From Megalobrama amblycephala (lineage: Eukaryota > Chordata > Actinopteri > Cypriniformes > Xenocyprididae), in the NCBI RefSeq assembly GCF_018812025.1, contig NC_063050.1:9301539-9365538 (forward strand): 64,000 bases of DNA, written 5' to 3'. Below the pieces are notes generated by a model. It saw only the letters and a program-made list of their open reading frames with translations. It was not told the origin of the DNA and did no database searches. The translations under genes and the position numbers were made by a program. The first letter of the stretch is position 1. Every line of letters begins with the position of its first letter. Shown one piece after another: positions 49,258-57,855 of the stretch.

Positions 49258-50489
49258 CAGGCACACAGAAACATCTAGAATCAGCCTGTGAATCTCAATG
49301 ATGGTGACAAGCAACATATTCTGATCAACTGATCACATTAGAAAACAAGCTACTAAAAAGTCACATAAAACAGAAAAAAAATAAAATAGTGAGAATAAAG
49401 GAAATTACTAAAACAATTCAGCTCATAATTTATTTATGCAGCAATGCATGATGGGAACCACGGATACATTTTGATTGGTGGCTCCCAGAATGCACTGCAA
49501 CATGCTTTATTATTCTCACCACTGTTGAGATTCACAGACTGATTCTTGATGTCTGTGTCTCGAAATGAAACAGCTTTTATTTTCTTTATAAATCAGAAGA
49601 ACATTTAAGAAATCCTTCAGATTATATAGATAAAGCTGATCTTCTGCTGTTGAATCACAGTGCTGCTGTAATCAATAATGTAAATCTAACTCAGAGATTG
49701 GGCTCTAAATGAGTTCAGTGATTCAGGTCAAATAATGATCATGTGAAAACATAACCAACACCACCTGATCATCTTTTTCTCTTTGCTTGTCTATCTGATA
49801 AAACAGTTACAACAGCCAAAACAAAATCTAATATTAAATAGTCAAGGGTCAAGAGCCCAACTAAAGCGAACACTCATCTCCACGATGGTGGCTTAAAAAT
49901 TAAAAATATCTCTGCCAGTTACGGTAGCCACGGCCCAACCTCAAACTATTGGTTGAGCTGAACAGAGATTGATGGATCTGAGCAGACTGCTTTTAATGAT
50001 TTCATGAGGCTCAGCTTTTACAATTTTGGGAAACATAAACCAATGAATGGCATACTAATAATAGTCAATGACCAATAATCTGGGTTAAGAGAATGTATTT
50101 TAACAAAAAAAAAAAAAAAAAAAAAACCTTACATACTTCACCTTTAACAATCACAATAAATTAGACAACACAGACTGTTTAGAGGATTAAATGTCAGAGT
50201 TACTGAATCATATTAACTCACACATGACATTTAAAGTCACAGCATCAGAGTATTTCTCTCCATGTTCATTGATGGATCTGCACTTGTATTCTCCACTGTC
50301 ATCAGAGCTGATCTTTGAGATTCTGTAGATTCTTCCAGATCCTACAAACGTTCTTCCTTTAAACCAGCTGATTTCTGCAGGAGGGTTTGAATCACTGCTG
50401 CAGATCAGAGTCACTGAATCTCCTGACACTATTTCACCAGATGGACTGACGGACACTGAGACACTCTTTGGAGGGTCTGAAACAGACAA

Positions 50490-50524
<35 letters not shown>

Positions 50525-53500
50525 AAATAAAAACAAAATAGCAAAAATTACAAAAATTACAAAAATTACAAAATGATGAATGTGGAAATTTTAAACAATG
50601 TGCAGATGATCATTATCTCACACATGACATTTAAAGTCACATTATCAGAGTATTTCTCTCCAAGTTCATTGATGGATCTGCACTTGTATTCTCCACTGTC
50701 ATCAGAGCTGATCTTTGAGATTCTGTAAATTCTTCCAGATCCTACTGTGACTGGGCGACACCCAAAGATCGCACTTGATTTCACATACGCCACCGGGGTT
50801 TTTATACCCACAGAAATAATTCAATATAGCAACACACACTTTATAACAACTCCACACTTTGCAACAAAGAACTAAAAATTAAACTGACAAAGAAAACATT
50901 ACATTCAGCGTGTTTACAATTCAAAACAAAATCAAAGGATGAACAAAAGAAAAAGAACATAAAACAGACCACAATCACCCACATACTCGAGGCACAAAAC
51001 GGCCAAAGAATGGCCTCGCTTGACGCATGTGTGCACTCACTCCACAGCGAGCGATAATCTGGCCCGCAGTTACACACACACACACACACCATAGACATAG
51101 ACACAGACACACACACACACACACACCCACACACACACACGACCGGTTGGAAACCCAGGCAAGGCAGCTGTGCGTTATAACACTAGACGTGCATTCCGTC
51201 GATGACAACACATCCCAGGTAACCAACGCCCTCCCATTTTACACCATAACGCGCCACACACGCGTGCAGTGCAGGCTTAACACTCCGGTCCTGATAGGTT
51301 CGCTGTTTTTACCTGACATCACCCAATGAACAACCGAAGGTATACTTCACACTGCTACACTAAAAACGTTCCTCCTTTAAACCAGCTGAAGTTCAGAGCA
51401 GGAGGGTTTGAATCACTGCTGCAGATCAGAGTCACTGAATCTCCTGACACTATTTCACTAGATGGACTGATGGAGATCAAAGGATTCACTGGAGGATCCA
51501 CAAGTGAAATATTATATTAAATCACCAGTTTATAACTGAAAATCGTAAAGTTTCAAGGAAAACTCTGAGTTGATACTTTTACATGGGTACTGGAACTTTG
51601 AAGATGTTCATGATTGATTCACTGACACTGACTCATTCAGTTAATCTCAGATGTGTTCAGTGGGGTTAAGATTTGGACTTCATGCGATCAAAAGTGTCAC
51701 GAGTCCCGATCACAAGTCAACATGAATGTTTTTGTTCCCTTTTTATTTATAATGATGTTGCTATGCAAAAGCTGTGTGTGCTCGTGACTCTTTATCACCT
51801 GGTAATGTTCCCAGAACGTTCAGAGACCGTCACGATGTGGAGTTCTTTTAAGGGTTGGGAGACGTCATCTTAAAACGTTTACCTTCAGGGAACATTCAGG
51901 AAGTACTGAATGTTTAGGGGACAATTACAATAGGACATTCCCTCTGGGTCATGGGTCTCCAACCCTGCTCCTGGAGATTTCAACGCCAGCCCCAATCAAA
52001 TGCACCTGAAGAAGCTAATCAAGGTGTTCATGGCTGCTTGATAATTACAGACAGGTGTGTTGAAGCAGGGTTGGAACTGAAGTCTGCAGGACAGAAGCCC
52101 TTCAGGATCAGGACTGAGATCCCTGCTCTAGGTGCACAGAAGATGCATCGCTGTCCCGAATGAAACATTCCCATCTAACTAACAGGGAACCATATGGGAA
52201 TATTCTGTTAATGTTATATAAGGAACCTCGAACAGCATTTTCATTGCCAAAAAGGACATTTTAGGAACATCCGTTCTGTATTTTCGTCACCTTTGAGAAC
52301 TTTTAGGGAACATTGCACAAGGTCACGAGAACGTCCCCTCCTACATGGATAGAACCTTCAAAGAAAAAAGTGTATTCACTAAATAAAATACATACTCACA
52401 CATGACATTGATCTGAACAGCAGGAGAGATGTGATTGTGTCCGTGTACAGCACAGCTATATCTGCCTGCATCCTCTCTTCTGACTGACTGCAGCAGGAGT
52501 TCATTGTTTCTGTCTCTTCTCTCAGTTAATGGCTGTGAGTTTCTGTACCAGATGAATGTTGCTCTGTCAGTCAGAGTGCAGCTGCTTTTACATGTCAGAC
52601 GGACTGAATCTCCCTCTGTCACTCTCTCAGGAGACTCCACCTGAAGATCTGAACACAACACACACATTATATCTAGTGCTGCTGTCATACACTGATTATT
52701 ATTCAACATAATGCACAGAAGAAGAGAGAAACCTCATGAGAGTCACCTGTGACAGTAAGAGTCACTCCTGGTTTACCAATCAATTTTCCTTTATCAGTGA
52801 TGAATCTGAAATAGTACTCGTGTGAATCCTTCAGTGTCACATGACTCAGTCTGATGGCACACTGTTCATCTCCCAGATACTGAAGCCTCTGACTGTATTC
52901 AGGGTCCTCAGACAGATCTGGAAACTCTCCATTATCTTTTTCCAATGTTTTGGTCCAGAACACTCTCCTGATCCGGTATCCAGTAGGGTATTTATAAGTG
53001 CAGCTCATTATCACTGATGAGTCCTTTAGTGCACAGATGTGTGAAGGACTGTATCTCACACCCCAATCAGCACTAGAAACCCCTGAAACACAACATTCAC
53101 AAGAAATAATAATAATAATTTGTTACATTTATATAGCGCTTTTCTGGGTAGTCAAAGCGCTTTACATATGTAAGGGGGAATGTGCAGCACCACCTGGATG
53201 ATGCAACGGCAGCCATATTGCACCAGAACGCCCTCCACACACCAGCTTATTGGTGGAGAGGAGACAGAGTGATGAAGCCAATCAGTGCATGGGGATGATT
53301 AGGAGTCTATGATGAGACCAATGGGCCGGGGTTACACCCCTACTCTTTTCGAAGGACATACTGGGATTTTTAATGACCACAGAGAGGCACAACCTCAGTT
53401 TAATGTCTCATCTGAAGGACGGTGCTTTTTGACAGTACAGTGTCCCCATCACTATACTGGGGCATTAGGACCTACACAGACCACAGGGTGAGCGCCCCCT

Positions 53501-54094
53501 GCTGGCCTCACTAACACCTCCAGCAGCAACCTAGTTTTCCAAGGAGGTCTCCCATCCAGGTACTGACCAGCTCAACCCTGCTTAGCTTCAGTGGGCAACC
53601 AGTCTAGAGCTACAGGGCGATGTGGCTGCTGGCAAAAACAGTTAAAAATATGCTCACCTGTGACCATAAACGTTCATTAAAACTTGTTTTTCTTCACAAA
53701 ACTCATGTTTGTATAAATGAAGAACTACACTTATCTTATGATATCTGTAAAATCTACAGATAGAAGGTGATGAAATACAGGAAGGAGACCAATGAACACT
53801 AACTATGAAAACCATGTTAGAAGTTTCATCAGTTAGTTGAACATTATGTCAGCAAAAAAAAAAAAAAAACTGAATAATACAATTTTGTTTAGAAGCAACA
53901 AATACATTTTACATTTTACTACATTATAGTAGATGTTTTACCAGTGATTGCTGTGATACTAGCAGGGCTAACTGATTAGTCAAAACCTGTCTAATGTTGA
54001 GATATTATAAGTCCCATTGCATTTACAGGAGAGACTCACCTGGAATCATGAGCAGAAACAGCAGAAGAAGAGAAGGAGCCGGTCTCTGTGACAT
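28978..54094 (-). CDS. CD22/Siglec-like inhibitory receptor, gene B (412 aa if the ruined C2 exon is skipped)
   Basis: Exons: 54040-54094 leader ([18 protein letters not shown]), 52747-53082 V ([21 protein letters not shown] ... YYFRF), 52400-52648 C2 (VRLTCKSS ... GRYSCAVHG), 50222-50476 C2 ([12 protein letters not shown] ... [12 protein letters not shown]), 48136-48223 transmembrane ([19 protein letters not shown]), 47972-48017 basic exon ([14 protein letters not shown]), 29196-29273 ([22 protein letters not shown]) and 28978-29109 (last exon, SSEYENQS, stop). All splice sites are GT/AG, phases agree throughout and the sum is 1239 nt. Another C2 exon at 50622-51497 is destroyed but phase-symmetric. 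Tail tyrosines: EYEND and EYENQ (YxN, Grb2-type) and TYAAL and LYDTL (ITIM-like), as expected for a CD22-type brake on B-cell signalling. The tail exons lie 18.7 kb downstream across a gypsy insertion. Exon grouping is inferred from phase and motif continuity. Confidence 0.72.
29274..32269. other. Part of the large gene B intron, repeat-rich
   Basis: No exon recognised. It contains fold-back repeats at 30200-31800 and, at about 31925-32230, an interspersed fish-type repeat (AAAAGTTGGGACATATTGTA ... TTGTTGGGACAGAGGCATGT). Confidence 0.5.
30200..31800. repeat. Composite fold-back element with GACGTC-rich ends
   Basis: The left end (TTTTTGGACGTCCAAATTTG) and right end (CCTAGTTTGGACGTCGAATA) look inverted. 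Inside are two hairpins: about 30400-30780 (TATCACCTGCTGCTGAGACA mirrored by TGTCTCAGCAGCAGGTGATA, and outer GTTTCCAGAGGGTT/AACCCTCTGGAAAC) and about 31376-31553 (AGTTCAGATGCAAAAGCC mirrored by GGCTTTTGCATCTGAACT). An (AAAC)n/(AAAT)n stretch lies at 31288-31332. Borders are approximate; non-coding. Confidence 0.6.
32270..32558. mobile_element. 289-bp MITE with 9-bp target duplication
   Basis: ACTTGGGTAAAGTTGGTTTT at the left is mirrored by AAAACCAACTTTACCCAAGT at the right, and the inverted similarity runs inward through ATTCGCACATTCGGAC. AAATTATAG occurs directly at 32261-32269 and 32559-32567. A 9-bp duplication is typical of Mutator-like elements. Confidence 0.88.
32722..33577 (-). repeat. 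3' LTR of the gypsy element (856 bp)
   Basis: TG...CA ends. It aligns along its whole length with the 41904-44483 LTR, with few substitutions and one deletion in the other copy (about 40 bp missing near 42496). It preserves the empty site of the 42604 insertion (AGCCGTCTGTCTCAA). Confidence 0.92.
33559..34095 (-). CDS. C-terminal ORF of the gypsy element, fragment
   Basis: 178-residue frame rich in acidic and Ser/Thr residues ([20 protein letters not shown]..., [16 protein letters not shown]). It follows the integrase and overlaps the PPT and LTR at its end. No domain recognised; it may be the tail of pol. The frame differs from the neighbouring 34117-34305 fragment. Confidence 0.45.
   Translation of the reverse strand: MEPVEGGPIKRVNRVDLRPCVCVPDPVAHKKFVETNVEVDGNSIVDVDSESLEDGVVLLKCPGPSAAESLTQTETEAETEMRAPEMSPCDPTVPELREGSQEQVSSLPTPCRSTRSSLGQHSNPSHEPRSALSHNAVSQMIASLGTVFFREAVKELRNSYTVTEDVDRSAGGNVTGWY
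33578..33586 (-). other. Polypurine tract
   Basis: On the - strand AGGGGGGAA directly abuts the 3' LTR, as required for plus-strand priming. Confidence 0.8.
34117..35040 (-). pseudogene. Gypsy integrase, interrupted
   Basis: The main frame 34324-35040 holds the zinc-binding HHCC region ([13 protein letters not shown] ... NCQCC) and the DDE core with [15 protein letters not shown] and CERFNRT. The frame stops at 34324. A downstream fragment at 34117-34305 ([20 protein letters not shown]) is the C-terminal DNA-binding part. The N-terminal side is cut by the TTAA element at 35053. Landmarks are intact, but the gene is broken on both sides. Confidence 0.85.
35053..36517. mobile_element. piggyBac-like non-autonomous element, copy 1 in gypsy
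   Basis: CCCTCAGGGGTCTGAGG at the left, CCTCAGACCTCAGAGTG at the right, with TTAA at 35049-35052 and 36518-36521. 1465 bp. Related to the element at 38275-40039 but lacking about 300 bp of interior sequence (for example 38716-39010 there). Inserted between the RNase H and integrase regions. No transposase. Confidence 0.92.
36606..37592 (-). pseudogene. Gypsy RNase H and connection region
   Basis: Frame open for 328 residues: the RT-RNase H hinge ([16 protein letters not shown]), then RNase H with [12 protein letters not shown] (Asp), [10 protein letters not shown] (Glu), [10 protein letters not shown] (Asp) and HATDVLSR. The RT frame upstream (37481-38266) differs by one base, so a frameshift lies at about 37540-37590. 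Confidence 0.85.
37481..38266 (-). pseudogene. Gypsy reverse transcriptase
   Basis: Fingers and palm motifs are present: [53 protein letters not shown] and the catalytic [11 protein letters not shown]. Its 5' side is cut by the TTAA element at 38275; its 3' end runs out of frame after about 37560. Confidence 0.88.
38275..40039. mobile_element. piggyBac-like non-autonomous element, copy 2 in gypsy
   Basis: Same terminal sequences and orientation as copy 1, with TTAA at 38271-38274 and 40040-40043. 1765 bp, the longer version. It contains GAGGGCGCTCTG and CGGTGGTATCGCCGGCGATA (a short palindromic tip near the right end). Inserted in the N-terminal part of RT. No transposase. Confidence 0.92.
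39979..40554 (-). pseudogene. Gypsy protease-RT linker fragment
   Basis: Frame with [30 protein letters not shown] and [20 protein letters not shown], the segment normally between protease and RT in gypsy pol. The active-site segment of an aspartic protease (D-T/S-G) is not visible between this and the gag knuckle; only about 60 nt and a poly(A) tract separate them. Confidence 0.7.
40612..41700 (-). pseudogene. Gypsy gag with one internal stop
   Basis: Two adjacent frames, 41119-41700 and 40612-41112, are in the same phase and separated by a single TAA just after AVGD. The first has a retrotransposon gag domain ([34 protein letters not shown]). The second ends with the zinc knuckle [14 protein letters not shown] and then runs into a lysine-coding poly(A) tract (plus-strand T run at about 40628-40651). 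Confidence 0.85.
41881..41898 (-). other. Primer binding site, tRNA-Leu type
   Basis: On the - strand TGGTACCAGGAGTGGGGT, 5 bases inside the 5' LTR edge. It is complementary to the 3' end I know for eukaryotic tRNA-Leu(UAA), ...CCCCACTCCTGGTA plus CCA. This is why the + strand here looks like a tRNA tail. Confidence 0.75.
42604..44361. mobile_element. TIR element with 3-bp target duplication inside the LTR
   Basis: AGCTGCGTTCCATTCGAC at the left and GTCGAATGGAACGCACCT at the right. CGT duplicated. A 3-bp duplication suggests a PIF/Harbinger-type or CACTA-type element. It has no transposase of its own and contains an (AAAAT)n run (42959-43017) and an L2 LINE fragment. Confidence 0.85.
43140..44198 (+). 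mobile_element. 5'-truncated L2-type LINE
   Basis: The ORF at 43180-43575 has the conserved C-terminal segment of L2/CR1-type reverse transcriptases ([55 protein letters not shown]). It is followed by a 3' UTR with CCTAGG-rich hairpins and AAAGCTGCTTTGAAACAATT, GCGCTATATAAATAAATTTG and a terminal (TTGACT)n run. No catalytic RT core, so it is dead. Confidence 0.85.
44484..45083. other. Intronic sequence with a tandem duplication
   Basis: Right flank of the gypsy element. Holds the 111-bp tandem duplication and T-rich tracts; no exon seen. Confidence 0.5.
44613..44834. repeat. Perfect 111-bp tandem duplication
   Basis: GACGGTTGCAGTGTTGTCAT ... GTAGTAAAGGT repeats once with no difference that I could see, ending at the GTTTAC sequence that follows. 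Confidence 0.9.
45084..46383. mobile_element. Non-autonomous hAT element, copy 2
   Basis: Same ends and interior as 18932-20237, with few differences. It has its own 8-bp duplication TTGGCTTG at 45076-45083 and 46384-46391. 1300 bp, palindromic, non-coding. Confidence 0.93.
46384..47971. other. Gene B intron, no exon seen
   Basis: AT-rich with poly(A) at 47229-47250 and a GGAGGCGCTATTACGCATC repeat-like stretch near 47096. ORFs here are uninformative. Confidence 0.5.
48570..48651. repeat. (GA)n microsatellite
   Basis: Nearly pure AG repeat with a few CAG interruptions; the Ser/Leu and Arg/Glu ORFs are products of it. Confidence 0.95.
48790..49920. mobile_element. Old diverged copy of the palindromic hAT element
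   Basis: Shares TTAACAAGCAGAATCAAAGG, TGGGCTCTTGACCCTTGACT and the mirrored AACCAACACCACCTGATCAT with the 18.9- and 45.1-kb copies but has many changes, and clear termini are missing. Its centre holds expanded poly(A) and (TA)n tracts (49090-49257). Confidence 0.75.
49090..49257. repeat. (TA)n and A/T tracts
   Basis: Poly(A) followed by alternating (TA)n and TTTATTTATTTTATATAT blocks, present twice. Confidence 0.95.
50622..51497 (-). pseudogene. Ruined C2 exon of gene B, split by a solo LTR
   Basis: The halves 51360-51497 ([20 protein letters not shown]) and 50622-50745 ([20 protein letters not shown]) make one CD22-like C2 exon interrupted by the LTR at 50746-51359. The donor side is intact (CATGT/gtgag), but the acceptor that should read TAG before ATCCTCCAG (as in gene A at 17315) reads TGG. 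The exon is phase 1 at both ends, so omitting it keeps the gene B frame. Confidence 0.85.
50746..51359. mobile_element. Solo LTR (614 bp)
   Basis: Begins TGTGACTGGGCG and ends ACACTGCTACA (TG...CA), flanked by CTAC at 50742-50745 and CTAA at 51360-51363, a 4-bp duplication with one change. The homologous exon in gene A shows the unfilled sequence. No internal coding sequence; (CA)n runs at about 51073-51138. Not similar by eye to the gypsy LTRs at 32.7 and 41.9 kb. Confidence 0.8.
51498..52399. other. Gene B intron with fish repeats
   Basis: The stretch GGTCTCCAACCCTGCTCCTG ... GCAGGGTTGGAACTGAAGTC (about 51955-52085) is a common fish interspersed repeat with inverted ends. Another (CCCAGAACGTTCAGAGACCG) lies near 51810. 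No exon. Confidence 0.5.
53105..53631 (-). mobile_element. 5S-rRNA-derived SINE
   Basis: Read on the - strand, the head (about 53620 down to 53540) contains GAAGCTAAGCAGGGTTGAGC and GTACCTGGATGGGAGACC, the internal promoter region of 5S rRNA. The body follows, and the element ends in an AGCGCTTTGACTACCCAGAA/AAAGCGCTATATAAATG-type LINE tail and (ATT)n. This fits the SINE3 class of fish. It lies in intron 1 of gene B. Confidence 0.75.
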
Positions 54095-54360
54095 CACTGC
54101 AGGAAACTAAATCATTTACACAAAAACACGTCATCTTTAGTTACATAAAAACTATTATAACTGCAGTCTATGTTATAAACACTATGTATATTTCTCACTT
54201 CAAGTTTCTTCTGTGAATGGAGATTCATTAGTTATTCAATATTCATCACTGAACAAGTGTAACTCTTACCGTGTTGTAGTTTCAGACAGCAAACAGACTC
54301 CAGGAGAGTGAACCGCAAATGCGAGCTGAGAACTTTCTTCTGCTGTTTTTGCAATTTTTT

Positions 54361-54406
54361 CCTTCCTCTTTTTAAAGTCTAGTTTAGTGACCTGCCCCAT
54401 GCAAAT
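54361..54406 (-). promoter_or_regulatory. Gene B promoter: octamer and PU.1-like sites
   Basis: On the - strand, a perfect octamer ATTTGCAT (54399-54406) precedes AAAAAGAGGAAGGAA (54359-54373), a strong PU.1-type sequence. A probable non-coding first exon ends near 54271 (ACAACACG/gtaaga), and the coding leader exon is at 54094. Octamer plus PU.1 sites drive B-lineage genes, which suits a CD22-like receptor. The start site is not determined. Confidence 0.55.
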
Positions 54407-54689
54407 GAAAACACTTGCAAAGAATAGAAAAAAGATAAAAACACTCTCTCAAGAGGATTAAAAATTGTATTGTATAAAATTCACGACATACAGAGCTTTC
54501 AATAAAAAAAAAAAAAAAAAAAAATGAAACTTTCAGTGTGAAGGGAAACTCCCTGTAATGATTAGATGGCGTTTATCAGTTTCCTGTAAACTGTGTATGT
54601 TAGCATGCATGTTCAGTAATATATTACACGACTTTGTGGCAGGAATATGTAACTGCCTTCCCTTATATAAAATAATCAGGATCATCCCT

Positions 54690-54966
54690 GGATGGATGAA
54701 GGGACGAATGAATGCAGGAATGGATGAATTTGTGGATGAATTTGTGGATGGATGGATGGATGGATGGATGGATGGATGAAAGAATGAATGCAGGAATGGG
54801 TGAATGCTGGATGGTTGAGTGGATACATGGATGGATCAATGGATGGATGGATGTTTGAATTAATTTGTGGATGGATGGATGGATGGATGGATGGATGGAT
54901 AAATGGATGGATGGATGAATGGATGGATGGATGGATGGATGGATGGATGGATGGATGGATGGATAG
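54690..54966. repeat. (GGAT)n minisatellite
   Basis: GGATGGATGGAT with interspersed GAATGAATGCAGGAAT variants; the second half from 54865 is nearly pure. Ser/His/Ile-rich ORFs are products of the repeat. Confidence 0.95.
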
Positions 54967-55925
54967 GGCAGTAACATGTTATTGAATTCCCTTATATAAA
55001 AGAATCAGGCAAAAAAAAAAAAAAATGATGGATAGATGGAGTAACCTTGAGGATGGCCAGACTTTACCTCCACTGTCCTGAAGAGGGAGCTGTTTTCTGA
55101 CACTGTGTTTGTTCATACATGTGCATTAGGGAAGAGTAACTCTATAAACACACACACACACAATGAATACACCTGCAGACATGTAAACTCACATGAAATT
55201 TGGTGAAAATATTGTTAATGTGATGTTACTGTGTTTGCATGCATAAGTCATAACTTCAATTAAACATTAATAGTCTGATTGTATTGAATACAGAGACATC
55301 AAAGCTTATATACACAAATCTAATGCTGCATTCATGATCTTGATGTAATTCCTGTAATTACGAGTTTTCAGCTAGTTCCCGCTACACAGTTCATGTCTTT
55401 TCACAAACTTGCACCAGCTCGGAAAGTCTGAATTTCATCAAATCTCCAACTTGGAAAAAAAAAAAAAAAAAAAACAAGGCAGCGGCTTCGATAGTCAGAG
55501 ATGTTCCTCAACACTTTAATCAAATGTACAATAACTCAATGTTGGACGTGTCATTTCACAGCCTGTTTTTAATAGCCTGTTTTCTTTAGTACTTTCTTTC
55601 TTTTACAGTTTCTGAGTAAAAATATCATGACATGAACGCAGCATTACTTCACATAAGTTTTTCATGCATTTGACAAACACTTTTATCCAAAGTGACTGTA
55701 TCAGTTCAGATAATAAAGCATCTTCTAAATGAGCACTAATGTCATGTGATTATCAGTAATCATGTTACGAACAGAAAACACAATCTTTGTTCATATGCAG
55801 CAACAGCACAGGACAAACAATGTTATGTGTGTTTTTGCCTACTGTCAGGGTTTATTATTATTATTTGTTATTATATTATCACATGAGCGACTCATTCACA
55901 CGTCACTGGTGTTTCTCTCTGTCAG
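54967..55925. other. Upstream of CD300-like gene D; no V or leader exon found
   Basis: I searched the + strand for an Ig V exon (KYFC, YYC motifs) and a leader before 55926 and saw none. TATCACATGAGCGACTCATT before the hinge exon is shared with gene E near 59100, marking the duplication. Confidence 0.5.
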
Positions 55926-56984
55926 TGTTTCATCAAACAGAAACTGAAACAAGAACAACAACAGGAAATACTACAGATGAAGTCCTTCAGCCAACCACTA
56001 GTAAGCACAAACTACACTACCCATAATGCAACACACATCACGTGATCACTCTTTGAAAGGAAATTGTTTTGAACATTTGTGGAGACACGTTTTATTTCCT
56101 GTATAAACATAAAATGATGCACAGATCATCTTTCATGTGGTTATTTCAGTTTGACATCAACCATAAAGAGACGTTCTGAAGAGTCGAGGTTTACCAGTGC
56201 AGTTTCACTTCCGTTACACAAGATAACAACGATAGATATTTGTAATGTTATAATATCATGTGTTTAGCCATGCGTTCAGACCTGGCTTCTGTTGCTGGCG
56301 GTCTGGGTTCGGTTCTGCTGGTTCTGACTCTGTGTTCTGGAACAATCCTCATCCTGAAAAAGAGGAAAAGGAAATGTGGGACAGGTAATGCTTTGTGATT
56401 TTAAACTCCTGTTTTTAATGTTTGAACTGATTTGATTTGGTCTTTTCTCTATTCATGTTCCATTCAGATTTATTTCAGCAAAATGTGCAGCACAATACAG
56501 AGGTGGGTGTTCAAATCTTTACCTTTAGATCAGAAATACATGTGAAATTATTGTTTATTGATCAACAGAGAGTATTATCTATATAAACTAGTAAATTATT
56601 ATTTTTTTTTAGACTGACCGCATGTATGAAGAGATTCCAAACAGTGACATCGCCACGGTAACATCCTCATCCAATCAAATGCCTGCATCTTCACCCAATC
56701 AGACGCCTGCATCACACCTCAACAACCTCCCAGAAGTCTCTGCTGTTTATGCCACAGTAACCAAACAGCAGCCTGATTCAAACCCCGGTCACACCCACTC
56801 GACCAATCAGGTGACAGATCCAGACTGTGATTATTATGCCACTATAAAGTCACCTGACCCAACACAGGACAGCAGGACAGAACTGATCTACGTGACAGCA
56901 ACACATCCACAAAACATCTCAACAAACGAGGGTCTGATATATTCAGCGATCAAGAAAAAGTCTGTCCACAGACATTGTAAATGA
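55926..56984 (+). CDS. CD300-like receptor gene D, 3' half only (hinge, TM, ITIM tail)
   Basis: Exons 55926-56000 (Thr-rich stalk, TTTGNTTDEVLQPTT), 56280-56384 (transmembrane, GGLGSVLLVLTLCSGTILIL then KKRKRK), 56468-56502 and 56613-56984 (tail and stop). Junctions are GT/AG and phases agree (1, 1, 1, 0). The tail has four spaced tyrosine motifs: SAVYATV, CDYYATI, LIYVTA and LIYSAI, of which the first and last fit the ITIM pattern, plus MYEEIP. AATAAA at 56998 follows the stop. With no leader or V exon it is either a truncated duplicate of gene E or uses undetected exons; tail exons are 80-90% like E by eye. Confidence 0.65.
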
Positions 56985-56997
56985 TGTTCCGAGTAAA

Positions 56998-57003
56998 AAT
57001 AAA
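56998..57003 (+). terminator. PolyA signal of gene D
   Basis: AATAAA 14 bases after the stop codon. Confidence 0.5.
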
Positions 57004-57855
57004 ATCTGGTAAAATTTCTTTACTGAATCGATATTTTTGACACACTTTTCTTCAACTATTAATATTACTAACCACAAATGTTACTATATGGGATAATTAT
57101 GTTTCAGCTTGATATCAAACTCCTGAAGGTCAAACTATTCTGAAGTTATAGGCAAAATATCAATGTTACATTATTCATCAACACTAGGTGGCGCTGTGCT
57201 GAAACTCCTCTCGTACCCTCAGAGTATGATGGCTAGTGTAACCCTCTTCGTAATTGAGATGTTGTACTGTTCCTGAAATATAATACAATAATCATGCGTT
57301 TAAAGCGATGGCATTTATATAGTGTATTTTACCTTAATATATCTTAATTTAACACATTTAACATTACCACCATATTTTGATCTCATCATTTCTATTTAAT
57401 AATCCCTCTGTCATTCTTTGCTAAGTCTTGTATGTGTCTAACTGAGCGCTTATGTATCCTGTTTCTCCTGTGTCCTGGTTCTTTTGATTATCCACCTGTT
57501 CCACTGGATTCTCCGTTTTGCCTCAGTGCTTTACTCAGCTGTTGTTTGGATTGTTTGTTTGTGTATAACCTTTTGCCTGGATGTGGATTATAATTGTGGA
57601 TTACCCTTTTAATAAATTCTGTGTTTGGATCCTCAACCTTTGTGTCTCAGAGCAGTTCTTGATTAATATTCAATAAGCAACAAGACTGGAATGCTGCATG
57701 AAACACTCACATTTTACATACTGAGTAAATGTCACAGATACTCTGACCACCTTATAATGAAGTGGATCATCCCTTCCTCAAAGAGCACAACACTGCTTAT
57801 CTATGCAATATAGTTTGGTGAACTGGTAAACCATTACAGACGTCATGTAGAGCTG
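57004..57855. other. Intergenic between D and E
   Basis: 57080-57240 is a relative of the 4.1-5.0 kb fold-back repeat. 57400-57660 (GTTCCACTGGATTCTCCG ... AATAAATTCTGTGTTTGG) looks like the 3' end of an old retroelement. No gene. Confidence 0.45.

Noticed and set aside
50138..50160. Relic of a further C2 exon of gene B (CACCTTTAACAATCACAAT)
   Set aside because: It resembles the 3' edge of the gene A C2 exon at 16732, but only about 20 bases match, too short to call.
54663..54977. Repetitive ORF with His-Pro-Ser-Ile units
   Set aside because: Reverse reading of the GGAT minisatellite.
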